Shown: piece after piece, positions 27,553 to 35,014 of the stretch | Layout of the letters: each line of letters opens with the position of its first letter | Numbering within the stretch: position 1 is the first letter of the stretch | From: Draconibacterium orientale | Lineage (GTDB): Bacteria > Bacteroidota > Bacteroidia > Bacteroidales > Prolixibacteraceae | NCBI RefSeq assembly: GCF_000626635.1 | Contig: NZ_CP007451.1 | Location: 2,985,501-3,049,500 of the forward strand | Length of the DNA: 64,000 bases | Reading direction: 5' to 3' | Notes under the pieces: model-generated | Told to the model about the DNA's origin: nothing | Seen by the model: the letters and a program-made list of their open reading frames with translations, nothing else | Databases searched by the model: none | Translations under genes and position numbers: made by a program

Positions 27553-28845
27553 ATGAAGCGAAGTCTTTTTATTGTAACTATTCTGGTATTTTCCTTTTAT
27601 GCGCTACAGGCACAAATAACCTCGCCCGGAGCCAACGCCACCGATGTAACACAATACCCGGTATTTCCGGAAACTGATGACATTTTTATTTTTTGTAGCA
27701 ATGATTCCTCGGCTGAAGTTGGTGCTTTAACTGCCACTACCGCGCTGTCGGGAACAAAAAACTGGTTGTGGGAGAAATACGATGAAACAGCCGGAGCATT
27801 TGATTTGCAATACCAGGAAACTACCGACGCCGCTTCGTCGCAAATAAGTGCCTTGGCCGATGGTTGTTACCGAATTACCATTACGCAGGGAGCCACTACA
27901 GAGGTGGACCGTGCATGGGTTTTTAATAACTGGATGTATGCCGGAGGGGAAGTTGCTGTTTCAGACTGCGAACATTTCGTAATGAATGGAGAAATGAAGT
28001 CGGCCGTGCTGACGTATTACGATTTAAGTAGCAACGCACCGCTTTTTGTGAATAAAGATGTGCAGGTGGAATGGCTGGAAAATGGTGACCGCATTGCATC
28101 GGTAATCAACTTGACGGTTTATGATCCGCCGGCAGAGAATACAAACTACACTTTGCGTGTTTACGATAAATTCGACTGTGATGCACAGGCAACTGTTTTG
28201 TACGAGTCGATTGTTGCCAAAGCCAGTTTTACCGCTAATCCGATGAGTGGCGAAGCACCGCTTGAAGTTACTTTTACAAACAATTCGGAGAATGCAACAG
28301 CGGGTTACTATGAATGGTTTTTTTACCGCGATTTAGATGCGATTAAATTAGATGCGGAAGGAACTGAAAATCCGGTTGACAGTATCGATTTTGTAGCCTA
28401 CGACGATGCGCCTGTTTATACTTACGAAAACTCCGGAACGTACATGGTTCGGCTGGTTTCAAAGCACCTTTCTGATACGCTGACCTGTGCCGATACTGCT
28501 TATATGGAAGATTATATTGTAGTTGATACGTCGTTTATTGCCGTGCCGAATGTATTTACGCCAAACGGCGACGGAGTAAACGATGAGTTTGTAGTGCAAT
28601 TCTGGTCGATGCAAAGTATTGAAATCAGTATTTTTAACCGCTGGGGAAAACGCGTGCATTATTGGAAAAGTGGCGATGTGCGTGGTTTTGATGATGCTTA
28701 CATCGAAACCGTTTGGGATGGCCGTATTATGGGAGGCCGTTACGCCAGCCCGGGTGTGTATTACTACGATGTTGTGGGGCATGGCCGCGATGGAGAAAAG
28801 CGCAAAAAACATGGGTTTGTGCATCTGTTCCGCAATAAGGACTAG
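27553..28845 (+). CDS. Secreted protein with PKD-like and gliding-motility C-terminal (CHU_C) domains
   Basis: 430 aa with a signal peptide (MKRSLFIVTILVF, cleavage near LQA). The middle holds one PKD/Ig-like domain (about 230-320; EAPLEVTFTNNSENATAGYY). The last 95 residues are the CHU_C/type B sorting domain: VPNVFTPNGDGVNDEF, IFNRWGKRV, then GGRYASPGVYYYDV. Such domains direct export through the type IX secretion system and attachment to the cell surface. The N-terminal 200 residues are beta-rich with no identified domain. Single gene, divergent from the helicase. Likely a surface adhesin-like or structural protein; the ligand is unknown. Confidence 0.88.
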   Translation: MKRSLFIVTILVFSFYALQAQITSPGANATDVTQYPVFPETDDIFIFCSNDSSAEVGALTATTALSGTKNWLWEKYDETAGAFDLQYQETTDAASSQISALADGCYRITITQGATTEVDRAWVFNNWMYAGGEVAVSDCEHFVMNGEMKSAVLTYYDLSSNAPLFVNKDVQVEWLENGDRIASVINLTVYDPPAENTNYTLRVYDKFDCDAQATVLYESIVAKASFTANPMSGEAPLEVTFTNNSENATAGYYEWFFYRDLDAIKLDAEGTENPVDSIDFVAYDDAPVYTYENSGTYMVRLVSKHLSDTLTCADTAYMEDYIVVDTSFIAVPNVFTPNGDGVNDEFVVQFWSMQSIEISIFNRWGKRVHYWKSGDVRGFDDAYIETVWDGRIMGGRYASPGVYYYDVVGHGRDGEKRKKHGFVHLFRNKD

Positions 28846-28879
28846 GAGCTTTTTTTTAAGTCCCCATCATTCTTATCTG

Positions 28880-29190
28880 TATTGTCTTTTGAGTTTCGTC
28901 CGGGAGAACCATCTGGCTTCGATCTGCTTTCTTCGCCGGACGATTTCGCTTTGGTCATTTCATCCCGGCGCTACGCATCGGGTTATCGACATTAGACGCT
29001 TCCAGCGTCATGAATAATTTGCAATTCCGACATAGTTGGTCAATAAAGTCGTTTTAACTTTGTAATCAATTCAATATCCCGAAAGGATAAAATGTGACTA
29101 ACCCGAGGTGAAACCCGGGGGTGATGAGGGAGCAAATCAAAGGCGCAAATAATTAGTTATTCAACGCACAATCGCTGTATGCGCCTCGTA
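28880..29190. repeat. Hairpin-rich non-coding region (REP-like)
   Basis: Several inverted repeats in 300 bases: CGTCCGG (28897) with CCGGACG (28936); GACGCT-TCC-AGCGTC (28995-29009); AACCCGAGGTGAAACCCGGG; GGCGCA with TGCGCC further on. The GC content is higher than in other gaps. No ORF is convincing in 28846-29287. This resembles dispersed non-coding repeats of Bacteroidota, but copies elsewhere cannot be checked here. Confidence 0.45.
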
Positions 29191-29287
29191 ATCTGATTAT
29201 TTTTGTGAATTGCAGTCGTTAGACCACACTTTTATTCCTGTTGGTGATTCCCGGGAATCATGAATGTTTTTCTGAATTAATTATCAT

Positions 29288-30235
29288 TTATTCCTTAGCA
29301 ATTTCGTTCCTGTCGTCAGTTAATTCAGCTACCGGCGGAAATACATTGTATTTGTCGCCAAACTGTGCCAGAAATTCAATACTAAAAGCTCTGAAAGTGT
29401 AACTTATTGGCAATAAAATTACCGCTCCAATATAGGGGATGGCAATAAGCAGTAAGCCAATGCAGCAGGTAATCAGCGCAAAGAAGATAATGGTAATGCC
29501 AACTGCAATTCCCAGAACAAAAATAAACAGCCCGTAAAGGATAAACGGTAACGCCCGTTTCCCGAAGAGCAATAGAAATTTACCCCAGCCTTTTATTACG
29601 CCTACACGATGTTTGTACATTATGGGTACCACAAAGTCCTTCAGAAACAGTGATATATATCCAAATACAATCAGATACCCGATAAACAGCAAAACCATTT
29701 GTGTGATTCCGGCAAAAATAACTGCCTTTGGTGCATGTGTAAGGTATAAATCTTTACCGGTAATAAAGCTGTAGGCGGCAATTAATGCAAACACGGCAAA
29801 AGCGAACCAGCTCCAAAAGAATTGAAAAATAAAAAGTGAGTTTCCCTGTTTTCGGAAGTCGTGCCAGGGTTTGCTGATCTCGGCTTTGTCGTGCGCCACA
29901 TTATGCAAAAACATAAATCGTCCGCGCGAACTTACCCAAATAACCACCGAGATTATTATAAACAATATAACCAGACCCACAAGAATAAGGTTGGCCCAAA
30001 CCGGGTTGTCGAGCAGCCAGTCCCATGCCGTTTGCGGGAAATTGAAAAACTCGTCCCAGTTGGCATTGTTTCCGGTGCTGTTTCCCGATCCGCTGCCACC
30101 GCCACAATCGGTTAGCCCGGCCAGCCAGGCTGTAAATCCAACTTTTACCCATTTGTTAATATCGAAGGGTTGGAATAGGGCCTTTTTCATGCGGTTCCAA
30201 CCTGCAGAAAGTGGTCGGCTGTAGCTGATTTGCAT
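29288..30235 (-). CDS. Uncharacterised polytopic membrane protein
   Basis: 315 aa with about six transmembrane helices (roughly residues 83-103, 135-155, 175-205, 225-250, 250-275, 275-290). A Gly/Ser/Asn-rich loop after the first 40 residues includes CGGGSGSGNSTGNN. The N-terminal motif SAGWNRMKKALFQPFDINKWVKVGF is amphipathic and looks membrane-associated. I know similar proteins only as conserved hypothetical membrane proteins. Stands alone; no promoter box fits well upstream. Convergent with the CHU_C gene across the hairpin-rich gap. No function assigned. Confidence 0.7.
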   Translation of the reverse strand: MQISYSRPLSAGWNRMKKALFQPFDINKWVKVGFTAWLAGLTDCGGGSGSGNSTGNNANWDEFFNFPQTAWDWLLDNPVWANLILVGLVILFIIISVVIWVSSRGRFMFLHNVAHDKAEISKPWHDFRKQGNSLFIFQFFWSWFAFAVFALIAAYSFITGKDLYLTHAPKAVIFAGITQMVLLFIGYLIVFGYISLFLKDFVVPIMYKHRVGVIKGWGKFLLLFGKRALPFILYGLFIFVLGIAVGITIIFFALITCCIGLLLIAIPYIGAVILLPISYTFRAFSIEFLAQFGDKYNVFPPVAELTDDRNEIAKE

Positions 30236-30398
30236 GGCAGTAGTTTTTTGGTTTTATGCAAGTTATAGCATTCGTTAAAAATTACCAAACCAATTGCCCA
30301 CAAATAGCTACTCAGTTAAATTCGTTATGCTGTCGGCTATCGTGCGTCGTTTTGGCGGGCATTTTTAATTCGTTAAAATTTTAAACTACAAGTTCGCA
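30236..30398. other. Intergenic region between divergent genes
   Basis: No gene or repeat recognised. It should hold the promoter of the minus-strand membrane protein, but no box fits the consensus. Confidence 0.35.
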
Positions 30399-30425
30399 TT
30401 TGTTTATTTCTATTCCTTATATTTG
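30399..30425 (+). promoter_or_regulatory. Possible promoter of the coiled-coil gene
   Basis: TTTG (30399-30402) and TATATTTG (30418-30425) with a 15-bp spacer, shorter than usual. The leader would be about 190 bases. Confidence 0.4.
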
Positions 30426-30619
30426 TTTGCTCAGGCAAACCTTAATTATATTGTGCGTATATTCACGGAGTGTATATGTTTAAATGTACAAGCCGTATTC
30501 ATCTTTACTGTTGAATAACAAGTGTAGAGATTGTGCGTTACTTGGATAGTTTATTGATTTTTTACAGATATTCGGCCACAGGTAAAGGCCCGGCCATTAA
30601 ATCGAAAATTGTTTGTTAT

Positions 30620-31222
30620 ATGAAAAGGATATTTGCTGCAGTTGTATTGGTTTTTGTCGTTTTTAATTCCTTCGCCAAAAAGGACATAAATGCCTGGAAA
30701 CAGGAACAATCATTGCCCCGCTAATACGAAGTTTTTAAAGAGAACCTTAATTTTTGGAATGGATCTTATTTTTTGAAAGAAGATCAGTTGGATGATTTTT
30801 ACGAGGCACTTACCGATACCATTGGTGTGTTAGAGAAAAGTGCAGAGCAGAAAAACGCACAGATAAGAGACTTGAATAGCCAAATAAGCTCGAAAGATGC
30901 ACAGATGAATACGCTGCAGGAGCAACTCGACGAGAGTTTGAAATTGCAGAATTCAATTGTGGTTTTAGGCATGAAACTAGATAAGAATGTTTATTCGGTT
31001 ACGATGTATTTGCTTATTGCCGGAGTTTTGGTGTTGGCCGGTTTTGTATTTCTTTTATACAAACGAAGTCTTTCTGTTACGCATCGCACCAAAAAAGATT
31101 ACGAAGAGTTAAAAGCGGAATACGAAACGCACAAAAAGAATGCACTGGAGCGTTACACCAAAATGAATATGGAGTTGCATCAAACGCGTTTGGAGCTGAA
31201 AAAGGGCTCGATAAAATCGTAG
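30620..31222 (+). pseudogene. Coiled-coil membrane protein gene interrupted by an in-frame TAA
   Basis: From ATG 30620 the frame encodes a signal peptide (MKRIFAAVVLVFVVFNSFA) and 14 more residues, then TAA at 30722-30724. The same frame continues at once for 165 codons to 31222: YEVFKENLNFWNG, a coiled coil (about 60-105 of the joined product), a transmembrane helix (about 125-147) and a second Lys/Glu-rich helical tail. The joined product would be 200 codons, so a substitution rather than an indel broke it. A downstream TTG at 30773 could start a 149-aa product lacking the signal peptide. I do not recognise the family; an envelope protein with helices on both sides of the membrane is the plainest reading. 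Confidence 0.7.
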
Positions 31223-31249
31223 AAAAGTTAAATTATCAGATATTGTTAG

Positions 31250-31281
31250 AACAGCCGAACTTTTAAGTTTGGCTGTTTTTG
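31250..31281 (+). terminator. Intrinsic terminator of the coiled-coil gene
   Basis: 13-bp stem (AACAGCCGAACTT with AAGTTTGGCTGTT, one G-U pair), loop TT, then TTT. Confidence 0.85.
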
Positions 31282-31292
31282 TATTTAGTGCT

Positions 31293-31342
31293 AAAGGATC
31301 CGATCCGTATAAGTTGCGTAAATACGGATCAGATCCTTTTTT
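31293..31342. terminator. Second long hairpin with T-run
   Basis: AAAGGATCCGATCCGTAT (31293-31310) pairs with ATACGGATCAGATCCTTT (31322-31339) with one mismatch, followed by TTT. It could act as a back-up terminator or be part of a repeat. Confidence 0.6.
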
Positions 31343-31356
31343 ATTGTACTTAAGGC

Positions 31357-31439
31357 CTAAAGCCCATTTTTGGTAGTGGAATCACTAACCCCGGCATTAA
31401 TGCCGGGGCTAAGCTTAGCCCATCGAAAACGGGCTTTAG
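31357..31439. repeat. MITE/REP-like palindromic element
   Basis: Ends are inverted repeats CTAAAGCCC and GGGCTTTAG. In the centre is a perfect 20-bp palindrome, CCCCGGCATTAATGCCGGGG (31389-31408). The style is that of small palindromic elements scattered in Bacteroidota genomes; no transposase is nearby. Confidence 0.65.
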
Positions 31440-31510
31440 TCGTTTAACCTTATTATAGGTGTTTTTATGGAGGTTTGTAATCTTGTTGTCTCTGTAACTC
31501 GCCGATATTA

Positions 31511-31877
31511 GGTTTTCTGCGGTCGTGTAATTGCCCGGCAAACTTTGTGGCTGGCTTGTTGCAGCGCTGCGGCAAACAAAAAAACTTATTGGCTCGGCTG
31601 TTGCACGGCTGCAACAAGCAAGAAATTTTTGTGGCGAGCTTGTTGCACGGCTGCGGCGTGCAAGAAAATGTTTTTGGAGGCCTGTTGCAGCGCTGTAATT
31701 AGGAAAAAGTTTTGTGGCTCGCCTGTCGCAGTGTTGCAACACGCAAAAAAATGTTGTGGAAGGCTTGCCGCAGAATTGTAATTAGGAGGAAATTTAGTGG
31801 AAGGCTTGTCGCGCAACTGCAGGAGGCGGGAAAAAAGTGTGGCTCGCCTGTTGCAAGGCTGCGGCAAGGTGATTCGG
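31511..31877. repeat. Degenerate tandem array, about seven 41-43 bp units plus partial ends
   Basis: Units begin at 31556, 31599, 31640, 31683, 31724, 31765 and 31806, with partial copies before and after. Each starts with (T)TGTTGCA or a variant, then about four bases, then TGCAACA/TGCGGC, an A-rich stretch, and ends in GTGG-n(2-3)-GC. The first 18 bases of most units can fold into a hairpin (perfect in the second unit, 31599-31616). Unit lengths of 41 and 43 do not keep a reading frame, so the long ORFs across the array on both strands are by-products of few stop codons. Confidence 0.75.
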
Positions 31878-31889
31878 TCTTGTTGTGCC

Positions 31890-31930
31890 ATAAAAACAAA
31901 ACCCCGATCCGTTAAAAACGAACCGGGATT
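31890..31930 (-). terminator. Intrinsic terminator of the EF-G paralogue
   Basis: On the minus strand AATCCCGGTTCG pairs along 12 positions with CGGATCGGGGTT (with G-U pairs), loop of seven bases, then TTTTGTTTTT. Confidence 0.8.
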
Positions 31931-31963
31931 TATTAGTTATAGTAAAATGGATTAGAAAATGGT

Positions 31964-34120
31964 CTATTCTTCTTCCTGCTCGGCTTCGTAAGCTTTCAGC
32001 AGTTCTTCCTGTACATCGGCAGGAACTTTTTCGTATCCGTCGAAACTTATGCTAAATACGCCTCTTCCACCGGTAATCGAACTCAGCGAAGTAGTGTATT
32101 TAAACATTTCTTTCTGTGGAACTTTGGCTGTAATTTTTTCCAGGCCTTTTTCCGAGCCCATGCCCATAATCATGGCACGACGTCCCTGCAGGTCGCTCAT
32201 GGCATCACCCATGCGGTCTGATGGTACCCAAACTTCAAGATTTAAGATTGGCTCAAGAATTTTAGGACTGGCATTTTTAAAGGCCATGCTGAAGGCATTA
32301 CGTCCGGCCAGTTTAAACGAAATTTCGTTCGAGTCAACCGGGTGCATTTTCCCGTCGTAAACATAAACGATAATATCACGGGCATACGAACCGGTAAGCG
32401 GGCCTTCCTCAATCTTTTCCATTATTCCTTTCAGAATAGCCGGTAAAAAACGGGCGTCGATCGATCCACCAACAATACTGTTAACAAATACCAGTTTTCC
32501 GCCCCAGTCCAATTTGTGCTCTTCAACGGCGCGAACCGAAATCTTCTGTTCCTTATCGCCAAATTTAAACATGGTTTTAGGTGCAGCACCTTCTTCGTAA
32601 GGTTCAATAATCATGTGTACCTCGCCAAACTGTCCGGCGCCACCCGATTGTTTTTTGTGGCGGTAATCGGCCTGGGCAGGTTTGGTAATGGTTTCACGAT
32701 ACGGAATTTTTGGCTTCAGGTATTCCACATCTACTTTGTGAACATGATCGAAATACCATTTTAATACGTTAAGGTGGTATTCGCCCTGTGCGTGTATCAG
32801 TTGTTGTTTTAATTCTTTCGAGTACTCAATTACGTAGGTTGGATCTTCGTATTTGATCTTGCTTAAAATTTCGCCTACTTTCTCGTCGTCGGAATCGTTA
32901 ACAGCCTTGGCTGCTACCGTATGGCGCGGCGTAGGGAACTCTATCGGAGCAAAAGCCGTTCCAATTTCTTTGGCTGCCAGGGTTTGGTTAAACCGTGTTT
33001 CTTTCAGTTTAACGGTGCAGCCCAGGTCGCCTGCATGAAGCTCGTCCACTTTCTCGCGGCTTTTACCATCGGGTACAAACACCTGCGATAAACGCTCTTT
33101 GTTGCCTGTTTTCGAGTTGATGAGGTCTAAACCCTCTTTTACAACCCCCGACATTACTTTGAAATAGGTGATCTCGCCAACGTGTGGTTCAACAGCAGTT
33201 TTAAAAACAAAAAGGCTTGGCGGTTGCGAAGCATCCATTGTTACCTCTTTACCGGCAACAATTTTACCCATTTTCTTCTCTTTAGGTGTCGGAGCAATGT
33301 TGGTAATAAATTCCATCAATCGGCCAACGCCAATACTTTTTCTGGCGCAGGTACAGAATACCGGGAACAAGGTAAGGTCGAGCATTCCCAATTTAATACC
33401 TTTGCGCATTTCGTCTTCGGTAAGTGTTCCTTTATCGAAATAAAGCTCCATTAAAGCTTCTTCGTTTTCAGCTGCTTTTTCAACCAGTTCGTTGTGCAGT
33501 TCTTCTGCTTTTTCCAATTCCGATTCAGGAATATCTGAAATCTCAGGTTTTCCGCTATCGTCTTTGTAGGTGTACATTTTCATTTTAAGTACATCGATGA
33601 TAGCCGAAAAGCCTGTTCCTGGATCAACGGGGTACTGTACTACAGTGGTTTTATTGCCAAAAGCAGTTTTGCACTGGTCGAGGGTGCTGTCGAAATTTGA
33701 GTTTTCGTGATCGAGCTGGTTAAAAACCACAACAAGTGGCGTATGTGCATTGTCGGCATGGCGGGCTGCGGCTTCGGTACCGGCCTCAATACCGTTTGAT
33801 GCGTTAACCGTTAGCAAGCCAAGTGCTGTAACACTTAACGACGAAACAACACCTCCGCAAAGATCGTCCATCCCCGGGGTGTCCATTATATTTATTTTCT
33901 TTCCGTTGTATTCGGTATGCATCAGGGTTGAAAAAACAGAATTGCCATAATCCTGCTCAATCGGGTTGTAGTCGGATACGGTATTCTTCGAACCCACATC
34001 ACCTTTACGATTTATGATTCCACCCTCGAACAGCATAGCTTCTGCAAGGGTGGTTTTCCCACTGCCGGCATTACCAATTAGAGCAATATTCCGAACTTCA
34101 TCGGTTTTGTAAACTTTCAT
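31964..34120 (-). CDS. Elongation factor G-like GTPase (paralogue)
   Basis: 718 aa with the full EF-G domain order. G-domain motifs: P-loop IGNAGSGKTTLAEA and DTPGMDDLC; the base-recognition motif reads NQLD where canonical EF-G has NKxD. Domain II follows (about 300-380), then domains III-V, with YRETITKPAQADYRHKKQSGGAGQF and GRRAMIMGMGSEKG. A canonical fusA lies at 55808, so this is the divergent second copy common in Bacteroidota (EF-G2-like). It may be a slower or condition-specific translocase, a recycling factor or a GTP-independent form; the sequence does not say which. Single gene with its own promoter and terminator. Confidence 0.88.
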   Translation of the reverse strand: MKVYKTDEVRNIALIGNAGSGKTTLAEAMLFEGGIINRKGDVGSKNTVSDYNPIEQDYGNSVFSTLMHTEYNGKKINIMDTPGMDDLCGGVVSSLSVTALGLLTVNASNGIEAGTEAAARHADNAHTPLVVVFNQLDHENSNFDSTLDQCKTAFGNKTTVVQYPVDPGTGFSAIIDVLKMKMYTYKDDSGKPEISDIPESELEKAEELHNELVEKAAENEEALMELYFDKGTLTEDEMRKGIKLGMLDLTLFPVFCTCARKSIGVGRLMEFITNIAPTPKEKKMGKIVAGKEVTMDASQPPSLFVFKTAVEPHVGEITYFKVMSGVVKEGLDLINSKTGNKERLSQVFVPDGKSREKVDELHAGDLGCTVKLKETRFNQTLAAKEIGTAFAPIEFPTPRHTVAAKAVNDSDDEKVGEILSKIKYEDPTYVIEYSKELKQQLIHAQGEYHLNVLKWYFDHVHKVDVEYLKPKIPYRETITKPAQADYRHKKQSGGAGQFGEVHMIIEPYEEGAAPKTMFKFGDKEQKISVRAVEEHKLDWGGKLVFVNSIVGGSIDARFLPAILKGIMEKIEEGPLTGSYARDIIVYVYDGKMHPVDSNEISFKLAGRNAFSMAFKNASPKILEPILNLEVWVPSDRMGDAMSDLQGRRAMIMGMGSEKGLEKITAKVPQKEMFKYTTSLSSITGGRGVFSISFDGYEKVPADVQEELLKAYEAEQEEE

Positions 34121-34476
34121 AGTATATAAGTTTTATTGATTTGTTTATACTCGTTTTCTTCATCGTTTTGAAGCGAGGTTCTCAAAAATAGTAATAATTA
34201 ATTAACAATCAAGAGGTAAAAATCAGGAGGAAATAATATATAATCCGGCCCTTGTTTTGTGCTGTGGTTAATGTGCATCAATACAGCTTTTTAAGCACTT
34301 TTGTTAATAAATGTTATAGTCTGAAATCATTATAAATAAGGGGGTGGCGCGAATTATCAGAATAGCATAACAATTATGTCGGCTAAAAAACATATGTGCT
34401 GATTTGGGGTGTTTCAGCATCCTTTTGTTTTGTTAATTAATTTAGAACAAATAAAAATAGGTAGATAAAATACTTT
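34121..34476. other. Divergent spacer between the EF-G paralogue and the sulfite operon
   Basis: Apart from the EF-G paralogue promoter (34183-34212) I see only AT-rich sequence and no gene. Confidence 0.4.
34183..34212 (-). promoter_or_regulatory. Predicted promoter of the EF-G paralogue
   Basis: Minus-strand TTG (34212-34210), a 19-bp spacer and TATTTTTG (34190-34183). Confidence 0.65.
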
Positions 34477-34503
34477 TTTGTCTTAAAAAATCGTTTACAT
34501 TTG
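34477..34503 (+). promoter_or_regulatory. Predicted promoter of the sulfite-reduction operon
   Basis: TTTG (34477-34480) and TACATTTG (34496-34503), spacer 15 bp, a little short. The transcript would start near 34508-34512, inside the palindrome at 34509-34524, and include the leader ORF. Confidence 0.55.
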
Positions 34504-34508
34504 CAGTG

Positions 34509-34524
34509 TGTGATATTAGTCACA
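34509..34524. promoter_or_regulatory. Crp-like palindrome TGTGA-N6-TCACA at the operon start
   Basis: Exact TGTGA and TCACA half sites separated by six bases, just downstream of the -7 box. Here a bound protein would block transcription. A Crp/Fnr-family regulator of unknown target is encoded at 19371-20063, but nothing ties the two directly. Confidence 0.5.
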
Positions 34525-34545
34525 TAGAAATAATTTTAAAGCGCG

Positions 34546-34644
34546 ATGGTTAATAGTTTTTCGAAAATAACAATGATGGAAATGACATGTATGACATGTA
34601 TGATGTGTATGTGTTGTAACGGTATTGTTGTGCAGAGGAACTGA
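34546..34644 (+). CDS. Cys/Met-rich leader peptide of the sulfite-reduction operon
   Basis: 32 codons from ATG 34546 (or 23 from ATG 34573 in the same frame). The core reads MTCMTCMMCMCC, with five Cys codons, all TGT, and seven Met codons in 15 from 34573. It ends VVQRN and TGA at 34642-34644. Too short and too biased to be an enzyme. It precedes an intrinsic terminator by about 28 bases, and the genes after it make siroheme and sulfite reductase, that is the sulfide used for cysteine and methionine. The plain reading is a leader peptide whose translation senses charged tRNA-Cys (and perhaps tRNA-Met). Alternatively it could be a small metal-binding peptide, given the CxxCxxCxCC pattern. Confidence 0.7.
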   Translation: MVNSFSKITMMEMTCMTCMMCMCCNGIVVQRN

Positions 34645-34672
34645 CCATAGATTGAAAATATTACTCGATTTT

Positions 34673-34709
34673 AAAGGCTCTTCTGTATTTGCAGAAGAGC
34701 TTTTTTTTT
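34673..34709 (+). terminator. Attenuator terminator upstream of the DUF2061 gene
   Basis: GCTCTTCTG (34677-34685) and CAGAAGAGC (34692-34700) form a perfect 9-bp stem, extended by AAAG/TTTT pairs, then nine T. It lies between the leader ORF and the first structural gene. Segment 34630-34639, in the last codons of the leader, can pair with 34679-34688 and would prevent this hairpin. Confidence 0.85.
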
Positions 34710-34756
34710 GAGAATAATTCAGATGACGATTGATATTTTAAACCGTAATATGGCCA

Positions 34757-34996
34757 ATGGGAAAAGAAAATGGAAATACAGTTGAGCGAAAACGAAGGAG
34801 TATCGTAAAAACGATTTCGTGGCGTACCATCGGAACGATTGATACAATTCTGATTTCGTGGATGGTGGTGGGCGATATAAATTTTGCGGTAACCATTGGC
34901 GGTGTCGAGCTGTTTACTAAAATGGCTTTGTACTTTTTTTCACGAGCGGGCATGGAACAAAATCAGCTTCGGAAGGGTTACACATACACCAATTGA
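34757..34996 (+). CDS. DUF2061-family small membrane protein
   Basis: 79 aa: a basic N-terminus, then the family motif KTISWRTIGTIDTILISWM and two hydrophobic helices, ending GVELFTKMALYFFSRAG. DUF2061 proteins occur in sulfate or sulfite assimilation clusters in several phyla; their role is unknown, perhaps membrane association or transport. It is the first gene after the attenuator and lies 18 bases before the siroheme gene, so it is under the same control. Confidence 0.85.
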   Translation: MGKENGNTVERKRRSIVKTISWRTIGTIDTILISWMVVGDINFAVTIGGVELFTKMALYFFSRAGMEQNQLRKGYTYTN

Positions 34997-35014
34997 ATAC
35001 GAAATTTAAACAGT

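Noticed and set aside
31511-31877. CRISPR-like array
   Set aside because: Units are contiguous and diverged along their whole length, with no identical repeats separated by unique spacers and no cas genes.
31545-31899. Long ORFs with repeated Cys/Ala motifs on both strands across the tandem array
   Set aside because: Unit lengths of 41 and 43 bp shift the frame between units, so no single protein repeat is kept; openness follows from the scarcity of stops in the GC-rich arms.
34509-34672. SAM or other metabolite riboswitch in the sulfite operon leader
   Set aside because: I see no conserved riboswitch core; the Cys-rich ORF explains the leader better.
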